NCBI RefSeq assembly: GCF_026210795.1
Contig: NC_089434.1
Location: forward strand, 3,162,001 to 3,226,000
DNA: 64,000 bases
Direction of reading: 5' to 3'
Source of the DNA: Rhizophagus irregularis
Lineage: Eukaryota; Glomeromycota; Glomeromycetes; Glomerales; Glomeraceae
The notes under the pieces were generated by a model. The model did no database searches. It worked only from the letters and a program-made list of their open reading frames with translations, and was not told where the DNA came from. The number at the start of each line of letters is the position of its first letter. Positions within the stretch are counted from its first letter, which is position 1. The translations under genes and the position numbers were made by a program. Of the stretch, positions 48,502-59,536 are shown piece after piece.

Positions 48502-49546
48502 ATGAGACGTTCTTTTGTATACATCGTATTATTATCATGGCAATTTTTCGTGTTGCTATTATGTACAATAATATCAGCACAAGAATCTAGCGAGCGTAGT
48601 TTTGTTATAACTGATTTGAAATTAGCAGTTACAACGTCTGACTCCGTTAGAAAACTAACTGAAAGGTAACTGATTTTTTTTTTCTTGCTTTAAAACGTTA
48701 TTATTTTTTTCCAAAATTAACCTCTTTTTTTTACGTGACTAATATTTGAAAGTGTTGAATATCCATCTTCACTTGATAAACCGATTGAATTATCTCACGG
48801 AGATAATTTAAAAATTATTTTCTCCCTTCGTGACAAAGAGACCAAAAAAGGAATTCAACCTCATCAATCGATGATTATTTTAAGTTCTAAACAAACAGAA
48901 AATCAAATACCAATAATTGTAACAGTAAGAGATAATGGCAAAGCTCGCGCTGAGTTAAATATGTTAGATATACCCGAAAATCTTTTTTTAGGAAATTATT
49001 CTCTTAATCTTATAATTGGAACTTTTTCTCATAATAACCCAATTAATTATCAAATTGGAACTGTTAATATTGATGTTCCATATTTATCCCCTGTTCTCAT
49101 TAAATATGGTCCAAAACCCGAAATTCACCACATTTTTAGACCTGATCAAAAGTTACCTCCAACAATTATATCATATAGTTTTGTGATAATCGTATTATTG
49201 CCCTGGTTATTCTTAATTGGAGCGGTATGTATTTATTATTTAAAAACTTTTTGATTTCGATTTATTTATAAATAATCATTAATCTTATTCTTTTTATCAA
49301 AAAAAACAGTGGATACATCTTGGTGTCAATATTTCATTCTTGACAAGTGAACCTGGCTCACTTCCAGTTATAATTAGTTTCTTGTTTACATTATTGGCTA
49401 TTGAAATCTTATTTTATAATTATTGGACACATTTAAACATATTTCAAACATTATCATGGTTATCTGGATTAAGTATTTTGGCATTTCTCTCAGGTCAAAA
49501 AGCTCTAAGTGATGTGCAAGGATGGAGACTTAAAGGACTTAGATAA
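48502..49546 (+). CDS. SWP1: Oligosaccharyltransferase subunit SWP1/ribophorin II
   Basis: Three exons (48502-48665, 48753-49224, 49310-49546) join in frame to 290 residues. A cleavable-type signal peptide (about 1-26, YIVLLSWQFFVLLLCTIISA) leads to a lumenal beta-rich domain (DLKLAVTTSDSVRKL, FSLRDKETKKGIQPHQSM). This ends with the family's hallmark YGPKPEIHHIFRPDQKLPP just before the first membrane helix. Three membrane helices follow, closing in LSGQKALSDVQGWRLKGLR. Swp1, with Wbp1 and Ost2, forms the stalk of the ER complex that moves glycans from dolichol to Asn. Length matches the short fungal Swp1 rather than the ~630-residue animal ribophorin II. Confidence 0.9.
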
Positions 49547-49815
49547 TTCGAATATTTAGATCTATTATAATGTAATTTAATTTTTTCTTGATGATTGATT
49601 AAAGAAACGAATCAGCTACCTGATATAATTCAAAAAGCCTTCTAGTATTTGTAACTATGCTTTGTATCAAGTGAAGATATTTCTTTAAGCAATTTTTTCA
49701 ATGTACCATAAATTTATAGAGTAAGCTATTGTGATGATTTTCGATAAAAAATCTCTTTATATATAAATGAATATTATAGAAATCACATAATTGTTTTTTT
49801 CAATTATTCAATACA

Positions 49816-52728
49816 CTATACTCTCTCATTTTCTTTTTCTTCATTTACGAGAAGTATCATCTCTTCAAGACAACGTTCAAGTAAATCTTGTGTTATGGGA
49901 TCAGCCGGACGAATTCCTAACGACTATTATTTTATCACGTAATATTAAATTATAAATAATAGTAAATATTTGACCTTTATTGTAAATGGGGATATGACTA
50001 AATGAAAAAATAATAAAACCTCGTGATAATACATAACCGCTTCTTCGTACTCTTCTTTCACGTGATAACAATATCCGATGGCCGTTAACGCGCTTGGGCT
50101 TGGCGGAGTCATGGTCGTAACTTTCTGAAAGTACGTAATTGCGGCGTCCAAATCTCTAATAAAAACATTTTGATATGATATGTTTTCAATTCGAAAGTGC
50201 TATAATATTAAAACGAAAAAATTACCCCATCTTTCTGAACGCATGTCCAAGGTTCATCCACGTAGTTTCCCATACTTGTGGTCTACATTTTGTCTCTTCT
50301 ACTAATATTAAAGCCCTTTTAAAATAATCGATAGCAGTTGCATTGTTTAATTTTTGATAATACATTACGCCCAATTCATTATAAACTAAAGGATCCCCTT
50401 CGCAAAGCTGAAGGCTAGTTGACAAATATTCATCCGCCGATAAAAGATTATTTGCTTGAAGATGCTGCATGCCGATAAAAAGATATGGGATATGCGAACT
50501 GAGATAATGAAAAGAAAGAAATTTTTATTTCTTCTAATCATGCTTCAAAAATTATAGCAAAAAAGTCGAATTAAAATTAAAAACATAATACCCTTCATAT
50601 AATTTTGCTGCTGTAGAGTACGCCGTTATGGCTTGGTCATGTTCAGATTCTACAGCGAACGAATGACCAAATCCTATCCATGCTGGCCCATAATGAGAAT
50701 CCATAGTCGATGCCTTGCTATAACAGACGTGTTAAATCACACTAAGATATAAGAGGCAACATATTTTTTTTTGCAAATACCTAAAATATCTCCTAGATTC
50801 ATCATTCTGTCCTATAAGATAATAATAACATCCAACTCCAAACCATGTTACGGGAATATCTGGGGAATGTTCTACGAGTTCGTGAGCTAATAAAAACAAT
50901 TTATTTTTTTCTCGTAATTCATGAAGACAAACAATATGAATTGGAAGACAAGCTGGATTGTGAGTGTCGAGTTCAAGAATTTTTGAAGTAATTTCAAGGC
51001 ATTCCTTGAATCTACATTGTGAATATAATTCTTCTGCGCGACTTAATAATACATCAATATTATTTGATAATCGCCATACTTCCTCTAATTCAGCTCGCGC
51101 CTCCTGAATTTCCGTAACATGATCATACTGTATAATAATACATTAATATGTTAATTAATTTTTAGGTCTGAAATATGTAAAAAATATGATTATTGAAATA
51201 CGATCCTGTAATACCTTTTGAAGCATTGATATATAGTTCATTCTTACGAATCTTGCTTCCTCACAATCCAGTTGTTCTTCATATTTTAATGAATTAATGA
51301 AGTCCCATTCTATTTTACAGTCAATAAAAAGTAATTAAAAACATAATATAGATAGAACGAAATTCATTCAAAAATAATTGCTAAATACCTTCTTTAACCG
51401 TCATCATATGATTACTTACTAATTCATGAAATGCCTATTTTTAATTAATTCCATAATAAAATAACAAATAAATCTACACTCAAATTAATTCCAATTGTAA
51501 ATACATTTTTCACGACTACCAACCTCATAACATTTTACATCTAATTCTAATGCTTCCTTAAAGCACTTTTTGGCACTGTCAAGATTAGCTTGTTGAGAGA
51601 GTGCATAGCCTCGTAGATAACATATGGATGCTTCAAGCTACATGTGTATGGAAAAATGATTATTAATAATTTATTATAAATATTGCAGTTTCGAAAGTAA
51701 TTGATTTTAATTTTATATAACCTGAATGCCTCCTTCCGTGTTTTTCACTAATGATCTATAACCTTTAGCCAAAATTCTAAACTCAATAAAAGAATTTTTA
51801 AAAATAAAAGATATATTATCAATTTTGACAAACCTCTATCAGCAAAAGTATTTTCTTCACCTAAAAGTTCTAACGCTTCCTGATATTTTTCTTGTTTGAT
51901 CTAATAGATAAAATAAATAAAAATGAGAAATAATTGGAATATGGGTGAATCTTATAATAATTATTCTAAGAAAAATAAAAAATAGACAATACATTTCTTC
52001 GCTGATCAACTTATGATCATTATTCATTTCATACTCACGCAACACTTTGCGGCTAAAAATCTACATGCGACACTAGTATCCATTAATTTCCAAATTAATT
52101 TTTGTGCTCTAACATATTGACCCATATTATAATATATTTGTGCTAGCCAAAATACATCATTTGAATCGCCTATAAATTAATCAAGTTTAAAAGCATTATT
52201 AATTGGAAATAAAATAAAGACTGTAGTAAAATTACCTGTGATGGTCACAACTTTATTCCCCCAAAACGCCGCAGTTTCATATAAATTCTTCAGATAAGCA
52301 TCATGTCTCCAATATCTTAGCTTATCTTCCATCTTAAGATTCGTACTACTAGACGAATTACTTCCCAAACTTGTTCTAGCATCATAATATGGAGAATGAG
52401 GAAGTGGATATTTAAAAGGTGGAGGTGGCGTAGCTATAAGACTTGGTGTAGCAGATGCACTATTATTACGAAGAAAAGAGCATGGTGTAGCAAGAGGATC
52501 TGGGAGTTGAGGAGGTACATTATTATTACTTGGGCGACGCGGAGGACTAGTCATCGGGTTTGTCACGAAAGTGCCGACTTCAGTAGAATTATTTGTGTCG
52601 TAATTTGTGTTATTTGCGTTCGAATTGCTGGGGTTGATAAGATTATTTATACTCATTGTCGCGGTTGTGGGAGTAGAATTACTATAATTATTGTTATTGT
52701 TGTTGTTGTCACTACTAGTGTTGTTCAT
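49816..52728 (-). CDS. CDC16: CDC16/APC6, TPR subunit of the anaphase-promoting complex
   Basis: A gene of about 14 exons. The first exon has a low-complexity Asn/Ser/Pro head and then EDKLRYWRHDAYLKNLYETA and AFWGNKVVTITG. It splices to DSNDVFWLAQIYYNMGQY and ACRFLAAKC, the exact N-terminal layout of APC6/Cut9/Cdc16. Downstream exons encode TPRs, for example YNELGVMYYQKLNNATAIDY and WMNLGHAFRKMG, and AITYFQKVTTMTPPSPSALT. The end is LGIRPADPITQDLLERCL and a short Glu-rich tail. A reading frame extends five codons upstream to a TTG, but the first ATG in frame is at 52728. In all eukaryotes the TPR arc of APC/C holds CDC20/CDH1 and directs ubiquitination of cyclins and securin. Inner exon limits are approximate. 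Confidence 0.92.
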
Positions 52729-52864
52729 ATTCAAATTTGACAACTATTGGTATAAAAATCCGGAAAAGTTTTTCTTATGATCACTGATCAACATAATCCA
52801 AATTATGTTTATACAGATAACGATAATCTAAGATATTCAAATTTATTTCGTTATAAACTTATGA

Positions 52865-54331
52865 ATGTTCGAAAAATATTATAAGAACTTTTTTAAACCT
52901 CCGCTTTGCATTATAATAAAATCGTGCAAAATGTCACAATTGCCTGGAAATGAAAAATATTCAAATTGGACTAAAAAACAACTTATCGAAAAACTCTTAT
53001 TTTACGAATCAAACCTTGAAGAAAACACTTTAAATTCTACAAATTCCCAGATAATTCTAACAAAAAAGGTAGATAAAAAGAATAAAAAATCAACTTCTGC
53101 TAGGCCTTTTGACTGGTCAAAATATTCAATAAGAAGTATTGCTTTAAAAATCGCTTATTTGGGTTGGAATTATAGTGGTTTCGCCTCTCAGGGAAATGAA
53201 GATGATTTTCCTTCTATTGAAGGTCATTTGTTTAAATCTTTGTTAAATGCAAAATTAATAGCTGATCCATCGGATTGTAATTTTTCTAAATGTGGCAGGA
53301 CCGATAAAGGTGTTAGTGGATTGGGTCAAGTAGTTTCATTAGACGTCAGATCAAATCTTCCAAAAAATACCTCCTCTGACATAACTAATAATAAGAAAAT
53401 TGAAGAAGTGCCATATATTGATACTTTAAATAGGTTATTACCAGATGATATTAGAATATTAGCTTGGGCTCCTGTTGATAAAGATTTCAGTGCAAGATTT
53501 AATTGTAAATCTAGAAAATACAAATATTTTTTCGTTCGTGGAAATTTAGATATAGAGTTAATGCGTGAAGCGGCAAACCGATTTCTTGGAACTCATGATT
53601 TTCGTAATTTTTGTAAAGTTGATGGTTCTAAACAAATTACTAATTTTGAACGCACTATACTCGAAGCAAGAATTGATCCAGTGCAATACAAGCATCAGGA
53701 TAATCCTTTAGAATTCAGAGAATTTTATGTATTTAACTTGCGTGGAACAGCATTTTTGTGGCATCAAGTTAGATTTATGATGTCAATTCTTTTTTTAATA
53801 GGACAAAAGTTAGAATCTCCATCTATCATTGACAACCTTTTGGATATCACAAAAACGCCTGCTAAGCCTAATTATGAAATGGCTAGCGAGATTCCGTTGG
53901 TGTTATACGATTGTGAATTTGATAATCTTGAATGGCAATATGGACGTGATTCCGGCACTTCGTTCAATACTCTCTCAAGACTTTATAAACATGTTTATGG
54001 ACAGTGGTACATTCATACGACAAAATCTTTAGTTTATTCAACACTTCTTTACGATCTTGGCGAAATGTCTTTAAATCAAATAATGCAAAATGAAATGAAA
54101 GAACAAAATACGCAAAACAAGTCGTTAAAAGATTTTGTTTATTCCGATAATAATATAATAACTTCATCAACTAATGCATCAACTTCTATTATTCTTGGAG
54201 GCGGCAAAGAACATAGAATTCGCAATTATGTTAAGATTTCTAATAAGAAAACGTGTGATACAGCAGAAAGCAAGAATGAAAAGTATAAAGTAAAAAGAAT
54301 CAAATTAGATAACAATGAAATAGAAACATAA
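52865..54331 (+). CDS. DEG1: tRNA pseudouridine-38/39 synthase DEG1/PUS3
   Basis: An intronless TruA-family enzyme of 488 residues. Motifs: IALKIAYLGWNYSGFASQGN, the catalytic-Asp loop KCGRTDKGVSGLGQV (about 141-155), NRLLPDDIRILAWAPVDKDF, SARFNCKSRKYKYFF, and LRGTAFLWHQVRFMMSILFL. Pus3 modifies U38 and U39 in the anticodon arm of many tRNAs. Length and the FCKVDGSKQITNF segment fit Pus3 better than Pus1. Two starts are possible: ATG at 52865 gives a 22-residue leader rich in Lys, Phe and Ile (MFEKYYKNFFKPPLCIIIKS), which could be a weak mitochondrial presequence; ATG at 52931 gives MSQLPGNEKYSNWTKKQLIE, like other Pus3 N-termini. The second may be the main cytosolic/nuclear start. It is divergent from CDC16 across 136 bp. 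Confidence 0.92.
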   Translation: MFEKYYKNFFKPPLCIIIKSCKMSQLPGNEKYSNWTKKQLIEKLLFYESNLEENTLNSTNSQIILTKKVDKKNKKSTSARPFDWSKYSIRSIALKIAYLGWNYSGFASQGNEDDFPSIEGHLFKSLLNAKLIADPSDCNFSKCGRTDKGVSGLGQVVSLDVRSNLPKNTSSDITNNKKIEEVPYIDTLNRLLPDDIRILAWAPVDKDFSARFNCKSRKYKYFFVRGNLDIELMREAANRFLGTHDFRNFCKVDGSKQITNFERTILEARIDPVQYKHQDNPLEFREFYVFNLRGTAFLWHQVRFMMSILFLIGQKLESPSIIDNLLDITKTPAKPNYEMASEIPLVLYDCEFDNLEWQYGRDSGTSFNTLSRLYKHVYGQWYIHTTKSLVYSTLLYDLGEMSLNQIMQNEMKEQNTQNKSLKDFVYSDNNIITSSTNASTSIILGGGKEHRIRNYVKISNKKTCDTAESKNEKYKVKRIKLDNNEIET

Positions 54332-54467
54332 AAATGTTTTACGGTACGTTAATCAATATAATACTTTTATTAAACTTTCATTGGAAATTAGAATCTCAGC
54401 TATTTATAAAGATAAATTTGGCTACCTATCCAAGAATAATTATATAAACCTACTAAGTATCCTCGGT

Positions 54468-57400
54468 TTAATGAGAAGTATATTGAAAAACATAAGAAAC
54501 AACTCCTTGATTAACTTCCAGCTTCAGAATCGAATCTTTAATCTTGAGAAGATCTGATCCTCCAGTAAAATGATCCCATCTTTTACGGGGAAAAAATTAG
54601 CATTAAACAGCGAAATTTTCGATGAATGTATATTATAATATGATAAAACTTACGAACTCGTGTCTCCATAGACCATTTTTTCACTGGGAAGCCTTGGAAG
54701 AACTTGAACTCCTTCAATACATCTTTTGCACTTAAAAGTACTATGAGTATCGCATATAGTGTCTGGATCAAATTGGAACAGACGTCTTAATGATTCAAGT
54801 GAAAAGTGTCTTTCTACACCTTCTTCCTCGTCAACAACACATGATGAGAGAGATTGCTTGTGTGATTGACGTTGAAAAATTTTTTCCTCAATCGTTCCAG
54901 TCGCAATAAATCGATATATAAAGCCTTTAATATTGATATTAAGGATTAAACCTCCAAAAAAAGGGCTATCTATAATACAATCATAGTACCATTATTTGTT
55001 AAACTTACATTGTTTCTTTTGTCCATCTCTCCAAATTCTTGCCAGTGCCTAAGCAACGAAGTAAACGATAACTATACGTCAGTAAAACAATACTCTAATA
55101 AATTAAAAGAAGTATAATTACCTGTTGATCTGAAGCTGGATTCCAGTCTAGTTGTGAATATAAGCATATTAATTTATCTGCCTAATTATTTAATTGTCAT
55201 TCTTTAAAGAAACAAAACGTACCAGGATCAAATAATACAAGACGATTTGCCCCAATTAAATTTATACCACATCCACCCGCTTTACTACTTAATAGAAAAA
55301 CAAATTCTGGGTTATTTGGATTATTAAACTGATTTACAAGTTCCTGACGTTTTTTTATCGACATAGAACCATCAAGCCGCAGACATTCATATCTTTAAAA
55401 GATTAAAGCAAATATTAGCGTTGATAATACGGAAATGATTGGCCAAAGACAAAGACACCATTACTTTTTCATCCGGCATAATTTTTCGAATAGATCCAGT
55501 GTTTGAGTATAGTTTGAAATCAGGACAATCTTATCGTTTGTCTCATTCTTAATTTTTGCCAACATTCTATGTGAAAAAGAGAAATATATACATGATATTA
55601 TTCAAAGTACGTTCGTTTCAAGCAATAAACGTTATAAAATTTACCTATCCAAAACCAACATTTTACCAGAAAATTCTGGTCTAACTATCCGAGCCTTTTC
55701 CTTTATTGAATATCCTTGTGGAAAACATTTTTCTGACCTTTTAAGATCCTTTGGAAGGTCTAGCAAATCGGGATGATTGCACAACTTTTTAAGGATAGTT
55801 ATAGCTGTAATTGAAGCCATTAGAATATGTATAAAACTAGCATCCTGTTATCTATTTGAAAGAACATACCCTTAAGAGGTTGTGAACCTATACCACGCAA
55901 GAGATGTTGAATTTCAGGAGATGTCATGAACAATTCGTACAAAGACAATTGGAATTCACTTAATCGGCAAAATACGACATGTTCGTATTTTATGGGCACT
56001 TGAAAATTTATCAAATGAAGTTAATTTATCACTTTAAAATAACTTGAACTATTTTTAAAATTGAGTAAATCACACACAATATTTTGATAAAATATCGTTG
56101 CTTCGTCTTATAATGAATTTGCTCACGACGCTCCATAATTCAGCTAATTTTTGATCACTAATAGATCGTTCATGCTCAGTTGCATCAGCATCTCTACCAC
56201 GAAGAATAGGGTTTTCATAATTTCTGCGAAATTCGTTGGGTGTACCAAGTAGTCCAGGATTGGCGAAATTTAAAAGTGAAAAATATTCTGAAAGGTCATT
56301 CTAAATAATAAACAGAAATTATTTTAGCGTAAATAAAATATATTTAATAATGTTCTTGTAATCACCTGAATTGGTGTCCCAGATAAAATTACTCTTCGTT
56401 GTACTTGAAGTGAATTTAAAGCTTGAAATGTTAACGAATCTATAAAATACAAAAATGATTCATATAATTGAATGACGTGTCAAATTATAAAGCAATCATT
56501 AAAGGATCATTTACTTGAATTTTTTAGTCGATGTCCTTCATCACATAAAAGTAGGCCGATTTTACTATCTTTTAATTCTGCAATGTTTGTACGTAATGTC
56601 TCATACGAAACAATCAAAACTTTTCGATGTAATTTTGAAATGGTAGAATAAAATGATATTACTATGTTATGTATTCTCAAACAAGGATCCAATAATTCCG
56701 ACATACCAGGATAAATAATTGTTCGACCCTGAGAAATAGCAAATTGCCTTAATTCTTTCAACACGTTTTCTTTACCCCCCTTGTTATCGATCACTAACGG
56801 TTTTATTCGTAAAGTACCAAGCCATTTAACTAATTAATTAACTCTTATGATTAATTTCTAAAAAACATTATTACGTTATACTAATAGGACAGTTGACAGT
56901 TGGCTTGCCTAGCTCATTAGCCCAATTTGTTACAAGGCTTGATGGACAAACAATGATACATTTTTCTATTGTTTTCTTGTTAAATTCAGGCGATTGTTTA
57001 AGTAGCGTCCACAGAAGTGTGATACACTGAAGCTATATTACATGAATTTTAAAATTATAATTCATTGATAATAATTTCTTTAAGGTTTGATCAAAATTCT
57101 TACAGTTTTCCCAAGACCCATTTCATCTGCCATAATACATCTGCAAAAAAAAAAAAAATATTAAAAAAAAAAGAAAATAATAACTTTAAATTCTCACGAT
57201 GTGTACCCGTAAACTCCTTCTACAGTTCTTCCAGTTGTACAGTTATAAAGAAACTTGTTGAATATTGAATTAACCAAAGATTATGAGAGTTCGCAACCAA
57301 ATAATTTTTTAACATTCATAACATCATTTTCATACAAACCATACCTTTACACCATCGATCTGATGAGGGCGAAGTTTTTGTCCCAAGATTGGATCTAAAC

Positions 57401-58057
57401 CGATTATCAAAATATGTATAATATTTGCTAGATAATAAAAATTTTTAAAACTTCAATGTATATCTTACCAACGATTACAGGAATTTTCATATTATCCGGG
57501 TTTTTAGTTCCCAAAATTTCTGCTACGGATTTATCCTTCCCTTTAATATTTTCTTGCAAGTTATCTAGATCATCCAAAGGATCATAAAGTATAATTGCAT
57601 TTTGTGCTTTAGGATCATGTGCGGGCTTTACAGCTGTAGGAAATTTATGCAGAGTTCCCACTTGTGATTTTCGTTGGCCATTCTCAAGTTGCCTGATAAA
57701 AGTAGGAATTTTAAAAGGACGCGAAAATTTCTTTAATGATTGGCTAAAAGAAAAGGTCGGCCTAACATAATTAAATTTATTGGAATTTTCAGGTGATACA
57801 TCGTTGGTATTCCTTTCTTTAAGTACTTTTAATTTCTTGTGAGGAAGTTTTTCATTGTTTGAATCTTCTACATTGGAAATATTTTTATCTTTATTCGAAA
57901 TATCAATTTTAGCGCGTTTTGCAGGATATGTAACTGAATATTTGACGCTCTTATAAGAAAGAGTTTCCTGAGAAGCTTGTTCTTTTTTATCGGCTACATT
58001 TGATCGAGGAAACTTAAAAGGGGTTTTAAAATCATTATTCTTAATACTTTTACGCAT
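54468..58057 (-). CDS. RAD54: RAD54, Swi2/Snf2-family recombination translocase
   Basis: A multi-exon gene. Exon 1 (start 58057) encodes a basic N-terminus with [10 protein letters not shown] and [15 protein letters not shown]. It is followed by [16 protein letters not shown] and [17 protein letters not shown] 37-nt exon (57104-57140) carries [12 protein letters not shown] (Walker A). Later exons give [46 protein letters not shown] (motif II, DEGH), [15 protein letters not shown], then [49 protein letters not shown] and [18 protein letters not shown]. CxxC-type segments near [14 protein letters not shown] follow, as in Rad54. The stop is at 54468. Rad54 works with Rad51 in strand invasion and chromatin remodelling during homologous repair. 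The DEGH box and GRTVEGVYG spacing mark Rad54 proper rather than Rdh54. Confidence 0.93.
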
Positions 58058-58170
58058 TTGTAATTATTTTTGAAGATTATGATTTAAAGAGCTAAAAATG
58101 GTAATAGATGCAAGTAGTGCAACTGTGAAAGTAGTGAATTTATAAATTATTTTAAAAAAAAAATCGCGTG

Positions 58171-58194
58171 TGACGTAATTCGCGAACTCACGTG
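58171..58194. promoter_or_regulatory. RAD54 promoter: TGACGTAA, CGCGAA and CACGTG cluster
   Basis: Within 24 bp lie TGACGTAA (58171-58178), TTCGCGAA-like CGCGAA (58181-58186) and CACGTG (58189-58194), 114-137 bp before the RAD54 ATG. A similar mix occurs before SMC2. Roles are inferred from yeast CRE/ATF, MBF and Cbf1 sites. Confidence 0.45.
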
Positions 58195-58213
58195 ACATAT
58201 AATGCAGTAAGTA

Positions 58214-58399
58214 CAGTTCACCCTCGCTATAGTGAATTTTTATATAGTGAATAATTTGCTATAGTAAAGAAAAGCTCAGGTACGGATTTTCTATATAAAT
58301 AATAATTCTTAATACAGTTCACCTTCGCTATAGCGAATCCCTTACTATAGTGAATCTTAACCTTCAGCCCATGAGCTTCACTATAGCGAGGGTGAACTG
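58214..58399. mobile_element. Pogo/Tigger-like MITE with TA target duplication, tandem 1.5-copy structure
   Basis: The left end CAGTTCACCCTCGCTATAGT (58214) and right end CTATAGCGAGGGTGAACTG (to 58399) are near-perfect inverted repeats flanked on both sides by TA. A third copy of the end, CAGTTCACCTTCGCTATAGC, starts at 58315 and is also preceded by TA. So the right part (58315-58399) is an 85-bp complete mini-element, and the left part is a second partial copy in the same direction. The CAGTT...TCGCTATA end type is characteristic of pogo/Tigger members of the Tc1/mariner superfamily. No transposase is encoded. Confidence 0.8.
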
Positions 58400-59536
58400 T
58401 AATTGAATTGGTTTAAAATACTTTATCTTACTGACAGTTTTAATTAATTCTTTTATTTATCTAATCTTTTAAAGAAATTTTACTATATAATAAATTATAT
58501 TTGATTAAAATATATAATTGTTCTTTTCTTTCAAATTAAGTAAATTACTAATTTTTAATTTTTATTATTATTAAAAGAGATTAAAAATCTATAGCTAGAT
58601 TTAATAAAGATTAAAGGTTCTTAGTTATTTTTATATTTTTTAGTTATTTAGGCAAAGTTTTTTACTTATTTTTTATATTATATTTAATCTATTTCTACTA
58701 AGTAAATAACAAATTATAATTCTACTAATTATGGAATAAATTATATAAAGAATTATTACTTTAACCTACAATAAATTAATTTTTTGTTTCATGTAAACTC
58801 TTCTTTTAATCAAGGATACTGAGTATAATGTTAAAAAAAAAAATCAATTCTTTAAATTATAATAAGATCATCTTTTTATTAGTTTAATATTTATATGTCT
58901 GAAAACTGTTTTTGCTGTTGGAAATATCTACAAAAATGTAAAAATATTAAATCTTAGTTGTTAAGAAAAAATTTTTCAAAAAAAATACTAAATTATTAAT
59001 ATTTACTTTATTAAGGTTCTGGATATTTTATTTTTATTATTTTTATTTCAAGTTTTGTGAGTTTATGCAAATCCACTATTATTTGATAGTGAATAGTTTA
59101 ACTGGAAATTGCAAAGCTGATAATGCTAATTTACTACCAGCATTATTAGTTATTTGCAATTGTCCACAACTAATCAAAAGATTGGAAGTTAAAAAAAAAG
59201 CAAGACACAATTCGAAGCTTATAATATGTACACAAGTAGAAATTTTCATCAAAATTAAATAATATTTTTTTTTTGTCTCTGTTCTACCCAGCCATTTACA
59301 TCAAATTAAATCTCTTTCGCTGGTTTTGCCATTACTAATTCAATTAAAGGAATGATACTATATGATTGACTAATAATAAATAATAATGATAAAATAATTA
59401 ATTATTTATACAGAAAATTCCGGTTTCCTTAATGTAATGACATCTTCTCCATCTTTGTACAAAGATATCATAGAAGGAATCGTGATAAAAAGAATTGTTC
59501 TTAAGTATAAATGTGAAAAGTTCTGTTTTTTCTTTC
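58400..59536. other. AT-rich spacer between the MITE and the STE50-like gene, no gene seen
   Basis: About 1.1 kb of AT-rich DNA. A short + strand frame at 59065-59262 has no homology that I recognise. The + strand frame at 59437-59679 is antisense to the last exon of the STE50-like gene and is treated as its shadow. Confidence 0.4.

Noticed and set aside
52729-52743. CDC16 start five codons upstream of the ATG
   Set aside because: The codon at 52743 is TTG; the first ATG in frame is at 52728.
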